Positions 50,201-53,900 of a stretch of 64,000 bases of DNA are shown one piece after another. Numbering within the stretch: the first letter of the stretch is position 1; each line of letters opens with the position of its first letter. Under the pieces are notes generated by a model that made no database searches, had not been told where the DNA came from, and saw only the letters and a program-made list of their open reading frames with translations. Both the position numbers and the translations under genes were made by a program. Origin of the DNA: Euptelea pleiosperma (taxonomy: Eukaryota > Streptophyta > Magnoliopsida > Ranunculales > Eupteleaceae); the NCBI GenBank assembly GCA_035048495.1, contig CM068548.1, forward strand, positions 12,637,464 through 12,701,463, given 5' to 3'.

Positions 50201-51078
50201 CGAGCAAAAAAATAAAACTTACGATTAATTTTTTCCTCATCATAAAATGGTTAGTACAGGCGGATTTAGGAAGATGTTTTAGCCTCTGTTTTGATGATCC
50301 ATTTGCCTGGAACAGATGATCTCAAGTTTGACGTTCAGGCAAGAGAATACCATAGCCGATGAGCCAGTGGTTGATCTGTTGAAGTATTTGAACAGCATGC
50401 TCGATGCTGCAGTGGCAAATGCACGCCTCGCATCTGGTCAGAACCCACTCCAGCAGCTCATCTTGATCATAGCTGATGGTCGGTTCCATGAAAAGGTATT
50501 TCTTGACCCACTTATTATTATCGAAGCTTATACACCTCCTTACTATTACCAGAGCTTAAATAACTACCATGTGCAACAGGAGAAGTTGAAGCGATGTGTC
50601 AGGGATGTCTTGAGCAAGAAGCGAATGGTCGCCTTTCTGCTACTAGATAGTCCGCAAGAGTCCATCATGGACTTCATGGTATTTCTTGTAGCTTTTTCAT
50701 GTTAGATCCATGTATCGGTATGAGAAAGAATTCCTCTAATACCCTATTTTTCTTTCAAAATCTTGTCATTGACTCCAGGAAGCATCATTTAAGGGTGAAG
50801 AGGTTACATTTTCAAAGTATCTAAGCTCATTTCCCTTCCCATACTATATCATATTGAAGAACATCGAAGCACTTCCGAGAACCCTTGCTGACTTATTGAG
50901 ACAGGTAATTCTTTGGTGGCTCGTCACTGGCACTGTTTCGCGACATACGAGGGATGCTTTCTCGAGGATTTTATGTTTTAGATCCAATTAGATAATAAAT
51001 TTGTCAGTTTGTGAACCATCTTGTTCCTCTAATTCTTTGTTGCAGTGGTTCGAGCTTATGCAGAATGCAAGGGACTAA
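1011..51078 (+). CDS. MDN1: Midasin, AAA+ ribosome-assembly ATPase (C-terminal ~70%, 53 exons, 5' end outside window)
   Basis: Midasin is a nuclear dynein-like AAA+ machine. It pulls Ytm1/WDR12-type and Rsa4/Notchless-type factors off pre-60S particles through its C-terminal MIDAS domain. Seen here: an intact AAA5 (Walker A GSPGVGKT, Walker B LLDELNLAP, sensor ACQNP, GGGRKGLPKSF), AAA6 (GPSSSGKT, weak Walker B VLENAN), a long helical linker, an acidic region ending in the GTGMGEGAG / NDEDQLLG family signature, and a MIDAS DDSRS. The spliced length is 11,378 nt, about 3,792 codons plus stop after allowing for one missing base. AAA1-4 must lie upstream, so the ATG at 1011 is an internal codon after an acceptor (TTTTAACAG), not a start. 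Oddities: a one-base deletion near 27592-27596, two GC-AG introns, and a tandem copy of the last two exons. Family identity is certain; individual boundaries were read by eye. Confidence 0.96.
1373..1522. repeat. 47-bp direct repeat, spaced 103 bp
   Basis: CTAGTATTGATGATAACG and what follows, through CCGCTACCTTAATGTCTA, occurs at 1373-1419 and again at 1476-1522 with one mismatch, inside the first MDN1 intron. The near identity implies a recent local duplication. Confidence 0.85.
1602..3640 (-). mobile_element. L1-type LINE remnant (RT and zf-RVT), antisense in MDN1 intron
   Basis: On the - strand, overlapping broken frames read the end of a plant L1 ORF2: QGAFVKGRQLFDG (about 3590), FADDTLIF catalytic box (about 3170), YLGLPLGAK, LSKGGRITLIKSTLSNMP (about 2880), KWLWRFGEEESLW (about 2640), the zinc-finger part CIMCKNKCETVDHVLLHC (about 1960) and AIWKERNRRIFDQ (about 1770). 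At least five frameshifts or stops separate the pieces, so it is dead. The 5' part (endonuclease and first RT blocks) is missing, as usual for 5'-truncated insertions. Confidence 0.88.
4433..4637 (-). mobile_element. Short L1 3'-end insertion with target-site duplication
   Basis: A T-run at 4443-4457 (poly-A tail read on the other strand) followed by GATAAGTC and a LINE 3' tail, bounded by 12-bp direct repeats GGCAACACCATT at 4433-4444 and 4626-4637. It is a strongly 5'-truncated retrotransposition event, antisense to MDN1. Confidence 0.8.
4723..4976. repeat. Possible solo LTR
   Basis: The segment begins TGTTAG and ends TTAACA, carries an internal ATATATATTAGGGG TATA-like block and a CT-rich end, and is about 254 bp long. 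No 5-bp target duplication could be found (GATAT against TATAC), so the call is weak. Confidence 0.3.
5165..6790 (-). mobile_element. RTE-type LINE remnant, interrupted by a hAT MITE
   Basis: On the - strand: endonuclease pieces HVGKENKGYERVNGGFGF (about 6640-6590), AYDLAIANTYFKKSDKHL (about 6530-6480), then CKDCKVIS, and after an interruption LDVRIKKWKRGN, VYKLVRTRERN, EKWKTYFHKLLNE (about 5560), ELKATLMKIKTNRIIGPN, IPIEVWKCMG, MSDEWRR and IYKNKGDVQGCTNYHGIK (about 5200). This is the EN-RT arrangement of plant RTE elements. Stops and frameshifts make it inactive. The reading is split by the element at 6001-6410. Confidence 0.85.
6001..6410. mobile_element. hAT-like MITE nested in the RTE LINE
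   Basis: Bounded by identical 10-bp repeats AATCTTTACA (5991-6000 and 6411-6420), with inverted TTGCATGGA near both ends and internal palindromic AT-rich arms. Removing it with one repeat rejoins the RTE reading MCKDCK, which confirms the insertion. Confidence 0.75.
7124..7182. repeat. Compound microsatellite (TA)n(GA)n
   Basis: TA repeats at 7124-7146 followed by GA repeats at 7149-7182, ending in GGA triplets. Lies inside the 6924-8107 element. Confidence 0.95.
7599..7811. repeat. Large inverted repeat (foldback)
   Basis: The left arm, CCAATATCCATAAGG...CCCTAAAGAGTA...CCACGTG, pairs with the right arm ending ACTCTTTAGGG...CCTTATGGATATTTGG. Arms are roughly 80 bases with mismatches. Likely an older MITE inside the hAT element. 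Confidence 0.75.
8184..9453 (+). CDS. MDN1: MDN1 exons for AAA5 ATPase module
   Basis: Six exons: 8184-8282, 8373-8473, 8568-8657, 8750-8815, 8925-9089, 9246-9453. Walker A GSPGVGKT is at 8384-8407, Walker B VLLDE at 8771-8785, the sensor-like ACQNP and the GGGRKGLPKSFLNRF block in 8925-9089. All ATPase residues expected of the active modules are present. It is called AAA5 because only one more AAA module precedes the linker. The intron 8816-8924 starts with GC rather than GT: the conserved reading VLE/GLNAILDH requires exon end at 8815. All other introns here are GT-AG. Confidence 0.93.
9540..12116 (+). CDS. MDN1: MDN1 exons for AAA6 and start of linker
   Basis: Two large exons, 9540-10438 and 10566-12116, joined in phase 0. 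AAA6 has a good Walker A (GPSSSGKT, 9851-9874). The Walker B position reads WIVLEN (10400-10417), lacking the usual Asp-Glu pair, which fits the reported degenerate character of this last module. The conserved block NPKYGEVSRAMRNRGVEVF follows near 10690-10750. From about 10810 the sequence changes to the helical linker that connects the ring to the D/E-rich region. The 1551-nt exon is one of the two largest exons in the window. Confidence 0.94.
12201..13855 (+). CDS. MDN1: MDN1 exons, linker (part 2)
   Basis: Five exons: 12201-12390, 12495-12560, 12874-12956, 13047-13298, 13805-13855. Phases join cleanly (1-1-0-0-0) and the reading stays open. The encoded segment is alpha-helical linker with no enzymatic motif. 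The 17-codon exon 13805-13855 is placed by its in-phase acceptor GTGCAG and donor GTAAAG; being so short, it is the least certain of the group. The intron that follows (13856-16145) carries a MITE with 31-bp inverted ends. Confidence 0.88.
14161..14608. mobile_element. MITE with perfect 31-bp terminal inverted repeats
   Basis: The ends are exact reverse complements over 31 bases (14161-14191, beginning TTATTATATGATGTCCATGA; 14578-14608). Both are flanked by TTAA, so the target duplication is TTAA or a shorter overlap such as TA. The superfamily is uncertain (piggyBac-like by TTAA). It lies in MDN1 intron 13856-16145. Confidence 0.85.
14615..14815. repeat. Degraded GAGGC-type hAT MITE piece
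   Basis: Starts CAATGTTTTAAAAATCTTGCC and contains GAGGT/GCCTCA motifs, ending near GCCTCACGTTTTTAAACCACC. It resembles the GAGGC elements at 17245 and 35901 but no clean target duplication was found. Confidence 0.35.
14820..16012. other. MDN1 intron, no recognised content
   Basis: The remainder of intron 13856-16145. Short GAGGC-like words near 15475-15510 may be a further degraded MITE. Nothing else was recognised. Confidence 0.4.
16013..16061. repeat. Compound microsatellite (CT)n(AT)n
   Basis: CT repeats at 16013-16032 then AT repeats to 16061, about 85 bases before the MDN1 exon at 16146. Confidence 0.95.
16146..16637 (+). CDS. MDN1: MDN1 exons, linker (part 3)
   Basis: Three exons: 16146-16281, 16379-16464, 16552-16637, with phases 1, 0 and 2. 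The last ends inside a Leu codon (donor GTAAGA) and is completed by the exon at 19296 to read LDQILQGAFPIKDYAVHCL, a recognisable midasin linker stretch. The first two exons encode aromatic-rich segments such as TILWTLDAWASVD and FILEMWFRWHSSLW. The following intron of 2.66 kb contains two complete hAT-type MITEs and one truncated copy. Confidence 0.9.
17245..18122. mobile_element. 878-bp hAT MITE with GAGGC palindromes
   Basis: Target duplication ATAATGAA at 17237-17244 and 18123-18130. Ends CAAGGTTTAAAAAGGCT and AGCCTGTTAAACCATG are imperfect inverted repeats. Subterminal regions are crowded with GAGGC...GCCTC palindromes. A partial copy of its interior is at 41323-41728. Confidence 0.8.
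18598..18832. mobile_element. Truncated copy of the CTATGTAACAAGG hAT MITE
   Basis: Shares the left end CTATGTAACAAGGACACTGA and about 230 bases with the element at 25696, then diverges after ATTATTGTATGG. The right end is missing. Confidence 0.75.
19004..19113. mobile_element. 110-bp complete hAT MITE
   Basis: Ends CTATGTTACCCGGATAC and GTATCCGGGTATCATAG are inverted repeats with one mismatch, flanked by 8-bp GATATGGA (18996-19003 and 19114-19121). Its termini resemble the 25696 family. Confidence 0.85.
19296..20503 (+). CDS. MDN1: MDN1 exons, linker (part 4)
   Basis: Four exons: 19296-19437, 19527-19616, 20047-20170, 20349-20503. They encode linker including YNLGCAWLHIGGLRFHLL, a characteristic midasin segment, at the start of the last exon, which ends in phase 0 after LLELEIK. 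The next coding piece is at 25254. The 4.75-kb intron in between begins with a 161-bp tandem duplication and holds a Copia remnant on the opposite strand. Confidence 0.91.
20524..20845. repeat. Two-copy 161-bp tandem duplication
   Basis: TACTCTCTTACTGTTCTGTC begins at 20524 and again at 20685. The units match over most of their length, including CTAATCTGTTTGTGCAATCA, with scattered differences. Starts just after the exon ending 20503. Confidence 0.85.
21350..22960 (-). mobile_element. Copia-type LTR retrotransposon pol remnant
   Basis: On the - strand, integrase-like QLGQNIKIICSNNAKEY and HGIIKQTSTVKTPSQN (22800-22620), then GYPSTQKVYMRYLPSYN (about 22450), then a reverse-transcriptase piece with MKKS...CHGYVCKRKNAIYGLKQ-like residues and a CLDDIVV-like box (about 21650-21350). 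The integrase-then-RT order is Copia. Frames are broken and no LTRs were identified. It lies antisense in MDN1 intron 20504-25253. Confidence 0.75.
22961..25253. other. Rest of MDN1 intron, unassigned
   Basis: A 77-codon - strand reading at 23317-23550 and one around 23850-24000 (FQIKVYEPTDMWPVRGGG) look like fragments of coding DNA, perhaps of the same retroelement, but no family was recognised. AT-rich elsewhere. Confidence 0.35.
25254..27341 (+). CDS. MDN1: MDN1 exons, linker (part 5)
   Basis: Five exons, all phase 0: 25254-25367, 26239-26388, 26528-26707, 26798-26986, 27240-27341. The product is helical linker with no catalytic motif (for example VRQECDYLAGRYSTKDD and MIDHACNWQ). Intron 25368-26238 carries a complete hAT MITE at 25696-26080. 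Intron 26987-27239 contains an exact 40-bp tandem duplication at 27094-27173. Splice sites are canonical. Confidence 0.9.
25696..26080. mobile_element. 385-bp complete hAT MITE
   Basis: Perfect 18-bp terminal inverted repeats CTATGTAACAAGGACACT, with 8-bp target duplication ACATAGAC (25688-25695 and 26081-26088). No coding capacity. Same family as 6924-8107 and 18598. Confidence 0.92.
27094..27173. repeat. 40-bp exact tandem duplication
   Basis: AATTCTTCAGTTTACTCAGG... is repeated at 27094 and 27134 in the short MDN1 intron 26987-27239. Confidence 0.95.
27431..27863 (+). CDS. MDN1: MDN1 exons with one-base frameshift, linker (part 6)
   Basis: Two exons, 27431-27657 and 27744-27863. The first starts after ...GAATCAG (an earlier CAG at 27412-27414 would give a stop in the required phase) and reads FLNEIFDQFASQW onward through FKPRAFKIED and STLRNSF. 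At the T-run 27592-27595 the frame is lost. Continuing one base back gives a sensible NESLCLEWKELLADEE that ends exactly at donor GTACTG. The exon is therefore 227 nt where 228 is needed. The second exon, ASVKEHENLEEEWNLIQ..., uses an unusual GAG acceptor. Either this allele is broken or a homopolymer base was lost in sequencing or assembly. Confidence 0.85.
27864..29192. other. MDN1 intron, first part
   Basis: AT-rich intron DNA. No repeat family or reading of interest was recognised. Confidence 0.4.
29193..29316. repeat. Poly-C/(CA)n tract between 23-bp direct repeats
   Basis: About 23 C residues (29214-29236) run into (CA)n to about 29273. CAGTATTGGTATTCTAAAAA plus GCC occurs exactly on both sides (29193-29215 and 29294-29316). 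Confidence 0.9.
29528..31498 (+). mobile_element. L1-type LINE, 5'-truncated, sense to MDN1
   Basis: Best preserved retroelement here. After an initial CISTAHFFVLVNG, a one-base insertion near 29579 shifts into a 521-codon frame (29576-31141): RQGDPLSRYLFLIVAEGLSR, FADDTIFF catalytic box, YLGLPLGAN, LSKGGRLTLVKSTLSSMP, KWLWHFGDERESLW, GNRVRFLEDIW. A frameshift near 30850-30920 moves to MPNRCILCRREETTNHLLIHC (zf-RVT) at about 30952, and another to IWWEIWKARNRRIFEDKE, ending FRWDRLVS* at 31344. The tail CCGATAAAAAAAAAG is at about 31487-31499. It has few lesions, so it is relatively young, but it lacks the endonuclease half. Confidence 0.92.
31524..31741. mobile_element. 218-bp hAT MITE
   Basis: Target duplication ATTGAATG (31516-31523 and 31742-31749). 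Ends CATGGTTAAAAGT and ACTTTGAACCATG are imperfect inverted repeats, and the interior is rich in CGAAAC/GTTTCG. It sits 26 bases after the L1 poly-A tail. Confidence 0.82.
32099..33000 (-). mobile_element. RNase H-bearing LINE fragment with repeat-containing 3' tail
   Basis: On the - strand, a non-LTR RNase H domain: EGRWTPPIPDTWLLNADGS (about 32880-32780), then after a frameshift ILVAYASGTIRVSITVHE and LQAIEAGLNIVVHNI, PTDSTVAVQLVNDSKSVP (to about 32580). The non-coding tail contains three 114-bp repeats and ends in a T-run on the + strand (32099-32105) that is its poly-A. Upstream parts were not recognised, so the element is 5'-truncated or too decayed. Confidence 0.75.
32177..32504. repeat. 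114-bp tandem repeat, about 2.9 copies
   Basis: TCTGGAGTACGTACAACCTG starts at 32177, 32291 and 32405. Units are nearly identical and include two GATCGGCCGCTCTAT words. The period is a multiple of three, so one + strand frame (32250-32543) stays open, but this looks incidental since the repeat belongs to the LINE tail. Confidence 0.95.
33001..35077. other. End of MDN1 intron 27864-35077
   Basis: Mostly unassigned. - strand readings around 33395-33795 (LWRKCRWCGRENDNVW...) look like decayed coding DNA of unknown origin. A segment at about 34455-34615 ends GGTAGTTTGAACCATG, like a hAT MITE terminus, but its partner end was not clear. Confidence 0.35.
35078..36688 (+). CDS. MDN1: MDN1 exons, linker (part 7)
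   Basis: Five exons: 35078-35159, 35259-35389, 35480-35644, 35771-35846, 36576-36688. They follow a 7.2-kb intron and restart with GIVQISDADKLFSFLDSY. Next come MPEHLLRLCLEYEEKFGL and ALSGLQFLLNRAQMLEEN, familiar midasin linker phrases. The exon at 35771 uses an AAG acceptor, fixed by phase 0 after LAK. A 646-bp hAT MITE sits in the intron 35847-36575, and its right target-site copy ends only 21 bases before the next exon. Confidence 0.9.
35901..36546. mobile_element. 646-bp hAT MITE with GAGGC palindromes
   Basis: Target duplication ACTCTAAC (35893-35900 and 36547-36554). Ends CAGTGTTTTAAGGCG and ...AAAAACACTA are inverted. The interior has many GAGGCNTACGCCTC-like palindromes near both ends and unrelated sequence in the middle. 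No transposase. Confidence 0.88.
36847..37224. mobile_element. Probable hAT MITE (CATAGTCA ends)
   Basis: Begins CATAGTCATAAAAATT and ends TTGACTATG (inverted 8 bp). Flanks TTGCCAGC and TCGGCAGC match at 6 of 8. The interior is full of CGATTAATCGGC-type words. Lies in MDN1 intron 36689-37316. Confidence 0.5.
37317..38273 (+). CDS. MDN1: MDN1 exons, linker (part 8)
   Basis: Four exons: 37317-37396, 37516-37629, 37941-38009, 38117-38273. They read LWFPLYSVLHRRQTADIAG, SLEEFIQTSSIGEFKKRL, LKILYNFFGYYVQFLP and ANRRNIEKDLKELLKLCRW. Phase across 37396/37516 requires exon end at ...CAG AG with intron 37397-37515 beginning GC, so this is a second GC-AG intron (AG/GCATGT). Using the GT six bases later puts the next exon out of frame. 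The 6.1-kb intron after 38273 is the most transposon-rich in the gene. Confidence 0.9.
38274..39134. other. MDN1 intron, first 0.86 kb
   Basis: No repeats or readings recognised. Confidence 0.4.
39135..39393 (+). pseudogene. 3'-end fragment of an unidentified gene, copy A
   Basis: Matches 43145-43345: GATGCAAATAC...CCTAAG...AAGAAG, a stop (GGTAG), then shared non-coding sequence (TTGCTGATTTTTCCAGTTATG, ending GAAGACTA). It has an extra segment of about 75 bases relative to copy B. The parent gene was not recognised. Confidence 0.5.
39394..41300 (-). mobile_element. L1-type LINE remnant, antisense in MDN1 intron
   Basis: A T-run at 39394-39411 marks the poly-A. On the - strand: PPFADDTLVFLRSS (about 41130), LKVNLSKSKVCGVGAVENI, then KYHLVNWNKVCTAKDKGGLG and LRKWVWRFKEELSNPW (about 40680-40530), and near the end FAIVWSLWREKNQRSFKGK and FFEDFVFRMDLLCPRD (to 39554). 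Several frameshifts separate these blocks. The 5' half is missing; homology fades near 41300. Confidence 0.85.
41323..41728. mobile_element. Internal fragment of the 17245-type hAT MITE
   Basis: Matches roughly 17532-17975, sharing AAATAGTTAATA, TTGAGCTCTCTATGAGAAT, AAAATAAAAGGTTTTA and GGGTTACGGTTTT. Both GAGGC-rich ends are missing: an L1 lies on one side, and homology stops at the edge of the ribophorin II fragment on the other. Confidence 0.75.
41722..42428 (-). pseudogene. Ribophorin II (OST subunit) 5' cDNA-like fragment, antisense
   Basis: On the - strand, a signal-peptide start MARSLGFLLLILLLSI is followed by CALELFVLNDGSLKSLEEMY, EVLRPFQILDID, CPLVVKNL, KDVFLALRVNSILKC, then an in-frame TGA, SIVKDASSLLDFHHSIGSLV, LSQSDRRWRHS and ESSTYAVGLALAG. 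This matches the N-terminal ~200 residues of plant ribophorin II, the dolichyl-diphosphooligosaccharide glycosyltransferase subunit of the ER membrane. It runs without visible introns, has one stop and ends abruptly at about 41722. It is a processed or transposon-captured gene piece, unlikely to be functional. Confidence 0.75.
42429..42730 (-). mobile_element. L1 3'-end insertion with 11-bp target duplication
   Basis: GCTAACAATTC at 42429-42439 and 42720-42730 flanks a T-run and an antisense L1 C-terminus (RNRRVFKDKK-like, then LYLWSKLFEECKG). It inserted into sequence that continued from the ribophorin II fragment. Confidence 0.82.
42735..43015. repeat. GGTTC/GGTTT-rich repeat, probable MITE
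   Basis: Dense GGTTCCGGTTC-like words (TTCGGTTCCTATTGGTTCGG) typical of hAT MITE interiors. No clean ends or target duplication found. Confidence 0.35.
43016..43345 (+). pseudogene. 3'-end fragment of an unidentified gene, copy B
   Basis: A + strand reading PYWKSEEEGDGMFIEFEDL, RKMDSKSLEVYDDLNSM ... PKTKKHNKKKHG ends in TAG at about 43216, then continues in non-coding sequence shared with 39135-39393. It has the look of a real C-terminus plus 3' UTR. The parent protein is not recognised. Confidence 0.45.
43346..44375. other. End of MDN1 intron 38274-44375
   Basis: Contains GTTTCGGTTTCGGTCGAAAC words at about 43555-43640, resembling the interior of the 31524 MITE, and a GATTAG repeat at about 43510-43530. 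Otherwise unassigned. Confidence 0.4.
44376..45940 (+). CDS. MDN1: MDN1 exons, linker (part 9)
   Basis: Five exons: 44376-44542, 44631-44743, 44859-45091, 45372-45629, 45719-45940. They continue directly from ...LIQKFN with DVLQHPVMVILNQEAAKRG, then YSNWRKNVESAMQNL and the WFLQPSYDVQHLLL segment. All boundaries are GT-AG and phases join (2-1-0-0-0). The encoded region is the C-terminal, mostly helical half of the linker. Confidence 0.92.
46102..47732 (+). CDS. MDN1: MDN1 exons, end of linker and start of acidic region
   Basis: Five exons, all phase 0: 46102-46260, 46346-46570, 46871-47179, 47291-47437, 47526-47732. The last carries the strongly conserved GTGMGEGAG / NDVSDQINDEDQLLGT signature found at the linker-acidic border in midasins of many eukaryotes. 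Its start encodes VAKMTHMLANVFASLYSKGFG. No unusual splice sites were seen. Confidence 0.94.
47861..49621 (+). CDS. MDN1: MDN1 large exon: D/E-rich region
   Basis: A single 1,761-nt exon (587 codons) with acceptor CTGCAG and donor GTAAAG. It is extremely rich in Asp, Glu, Asn and Ser, with short repeats such as EEDMNMEEDMNMEE. This is the flexible acidic tether that lets the MIDAS domain swing to the AAA ring. Near the end it returns to ordered sequence (TTLWRRYELSTTRLSQELAEQLRLV), the start of the C-terminal globular part. Low-complexity acidic sequence makes local alignment unreliable, but the frame is open throughout. Confidence 0.95.
49827..51078 (+). CDS. MDN1: MDN1 exons: MIDAS domain and C-terminus (copy 1 of terminal exons)
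   Basis: Five exons: 49827-50108, 50316-50495, 50580-50678, 50779-50904, 51046-51078 (stop TAA 51076-51078). The MIDAS metal site shows D-x-S-x-S as DDSRS at 49923-49937, with IADGRFHEK around 50468-50495 giving a further Asp. This domain binds the UBL domains of the factors removed from pre-60S particles. The protein ends EALPRTLADLLRQWFELMQNARD. The last two exons are repeated just downstream. This copy keeps the Pro in EALPRT and is taken as the ancestral-like terminus. Confidence 0.94.
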
Positions 51079-51185
51079 ATCCAATGGAGTGGATAGCTTG
51101 AGATAACTTGGCCGTCCTTGTATATGGGAGGGCACATAAGCTGCAAGAAAATATCAAGGAAATCATTTGTGGAGTGCATTCCTTA

Positions 51186-51660
51186 ATGGTATTTCTTGTA
51201 GCTTTTTCATGTTAGCTCAATGTATCAGAATAAGAATTCCTCTAAAGCCCAAAATCTTGTCATTGCCTCTAGGAAGCATCATTACAGGGTGAAAAGATTA
51301 CAGTTTCAAAGTATCTAAGCTCATTTCCCTTCCCATACTATATCATGTTGAAGAACATCGAAGCACTTCTGAGAACACTTGCTGACTTATTGAGACAGGT
51401 AATTCTTCGGTGGCTCGTCACTGGCACTGTTTTGCGACATACGGGAGATGCTTTCTCAAGGATTTAATGTTCTAGATCCAATTAGATAACAAATTTGTCA
51501 GTTTGTGAACCATCTTGTTCCTTTTATTCGTTGTTGCAGTGGTTCGAGCTTATGCAGAATGCAAGGGACTAAATCCAATGGAGTGGATAGCTCGAGATAA
51601 CTTGGTTGTCCTTGTATATGGGAGGACACATAAGCTGCAGGAAAATATCAAGGAAATCAT
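51186..51660 (+). other. Tandem duplicate of the last two MDN1 exons (alternative C-terminus)
   Basis: A direct repeat, offset 510 bp, of 50676-51185. It starts with the ATG/GTATTTCTTG exon-intron junction and runs through exon 51273-51398 and exon 51540-51572 with stop TAA. Both splice sites of each exon are kept and the reading is open. It encodes EASLQGEKITVSKY... with about 7 changes in 52 residues against copy 1, including Pro to Leu in EALLRT. It could be spliced from 50678 in place of copy 1, or simply be part of the 3' UTR. A duplicate of the old 3' UTR separates the copies. Confidence 0.85.
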
Positions 51661-51833
51661 AGGTGTCCATTCCTTCCATTCTCAAAATTCAGATAAGGGG
51701 AAAGGAAGAGAGGAAGATTAAAACAAAATCTGGAAACCAGGGGCAAAAGCATGACAAGGAATGACACTGTACATCTGGGTCCTGCATAATGTAACTGTTG
51801 ATTAAATGGCTGTGATATGATTGCAGTATCATT

Positions 51834-51839
51834 AATAAA
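51834..51839 (+). promoter_or_regulatory. Candidate MDN1 poly(A) signal AATAAA
   Basis: AATAAA in ATTAATAAAAAATTG, about 260 bases after the second copy of the terminal exons and 755 after the first stop. It is the first canonical signal downstream of the gene and is followed by T-rich sequence. Confidence 0.45.
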
Positions 51840-52114
51840 AAATTGCCTCAAATATGACCTTTTTTTGTTAGTATCTTTCTTGATTTTCTTGGCATAATTT
51901 TGTTGGGGCAAATAACTGGCGATCCAAGAGTAACGACATCAGATCAACACATTTGTATTGTCTGGTGATCCACAAACGAGGAACTGGCAGTTGCATTTGC
52001 ACTCTGATTTGATCCGACTTCATCTAGTCATCCAGATCTTACTCGAACCATTCTTGATCTTTAGCAATCAACTTTATCATCCCCAGCCATTATGACATCT
52101 TTTTGGAATCCTTG
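51840..52114. other. Downstream flank of MDN1
   Basis: No gene or repeat recognised between the MDN1 poly(A) signal and the next MITE. Confidence 0.4.
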
Positions 52115-52552
52115 GAGCATCTCCAACCGGGTTCTACATCTTGCTCTATCTTGATACATGATGAAAAATGCAACTCCAACCAGGCTCTATGTCTGGCCTC
52201 AAATTTGAAGTCGGGCTTTATATCTCTATTCTTGACTCGGAATATAGAGCCCTCTACTCTTTTGCTTCAAATATAGAGCTCTACTTTCTTTTTCCTTTTC
52301 TGCATTCTGTTTTGTATCATTTTTGTATTATTTTGAAAATCTTTGATACCTTTTGTATTCTTTTGGAAAAGAGTATGTTTTACCAATAAATTTTAAATAC
52401 CTTGTCTTTTTTGAAAAGCTTTTAAATATTTTTTGTCCTTTCTTAAAAAAATATGCTTTTTTTGATGCCAAGGCTGGTAGGGTCTCTAGCTTCAAATTTG
52501 AAGAAGAATATTTTTTGAAGCTAGAATTTGAATCCGCCGGTTGGAGATGTTC
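52115..52552. mobile_element. PIF/Harbinger (Tourist)-like MITE
   Basis: The ends GGAGCATCTCCAACCGG and CCGGTTGGAGATGTTC are inverted repeats of the type common in plant Tourist elements. The flanks TTG and TTA fit a decayed 3-bp duplication. The interior is AT-rich. Confidence 0.7.
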
Positions 52553-53900
52553 TTAAAGAGTCAAGAATTGACCTAAAAGTGGTAGGTGGTCGCAAAACGA
52601 TTAGATCATCAATCTGTATATCCGATTTTAAATCAGTTTTTCAAGTCAAATGTCGTAATAGGATTTTTGGATTTTGAGAACGAAATTTTTTCGATCAGTC
52701 TTCTAAATACTCTAATTTTTAGCTTTTCATATAAAATAATAGCTTTATCTCTTCAGATAAAATAATAGCTTTTCGAATACCTCTGGATGGGAGTTTGAAA
52801 GTCAAAAAACGATTTTTGACTACAAATATGAATTCCTTGTGCAAGTTGCAGGCTTGATTTTTCATAGATTTTATTCAGTTAACTTTTAAAGAAATTTTCA
52901 GGTTTTTTAGACATTTAAAGAACCAAAGTGGCACATTTTGAGGCCCTAAATTCCGTTATTTTCCTGTTATTTCCGTTTTTGCCCTGAGCGATTATAACGG
53001 AAAAATGGTAACGCCCCTAGTCCGTTATACCGTTATAACGGCCCCCTTTAAACCTTGCCTAACACCTTTCCACACCTTAACCAAATTCCCATACCCACAA
53101 TTTTAAGACCAAAACCTTTTCCAATCTGCAAGTCATTATAGAGCTGGATAAATATTTCAAAAGAATAAATATTTTGAATCGGACGGTCTCGGTTCACTGT
53201 TACCTTATCAAGGCAAAGGTGAGAAGGTTGTTGGACCCAATTAGTAGCGAACAGGTGGCACTCGCAGTGGCTGCATTTCAAAGAACTATCACCCCACTGC
53301 GAAGTGATTATGTGGCACTCGCAACAGCCCTATCCCAAGTGTTGACATCACCTTGCAATGGCGTCCCTGCCACGAGGCGAGGCTATGACACATGTCACCC
53401 ACAGTGGAGGCCTCATGACCTGAGGCAAACCCTAGTCTCCTTTATATATAGAGGACCAATCCTAGGCCGACACTAGTCATCCTGAGCCATCATCATTGCT
53501 AGTCATGAACGTTCCATCAATTATAGGCATCCATCTTATCCGTAGAGCATGGTTTACAGCCTATCATCCAATGTTGGACCCACTCCCATCATCGCATCAT
53601 ACCATGATCTAGGATTGCATTGTATGAAGAATCTAATGGGGCCTTGTCACACAATCCTCGTCCCCCCTTGTCTCATGATATGGTCCCACCAGTCATCATA
53701 TCATGCTTCACGATGTTCGATCAACTAATTAGGAGAATCCAAGAGCTAGAGGATTCAATAAAAAAGATCCAAGGGACCATGTTTGATCTAGACAATCTCT
53801 ACCAACATCCTCAGGGACCATGTTTGATCTAGATAATCTATACAAACATCCTCATGTCCGCATACCATACGGCTTCAAGTCCCAACATGTATAATGGCTA
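52553..53900. other. Intergenic DNA with MITE traces
   Basis: At 52945-53055, CCGTTATTTTCC... and a terminal CCTTTAAACCTTG match the right end of the hAT element at 62090, but the left end was not found. A TATA-like TTTATATATAGAGGACC at about 53440-53457 may belong to an LTR. No gene was identified. Confidence 0.4.
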
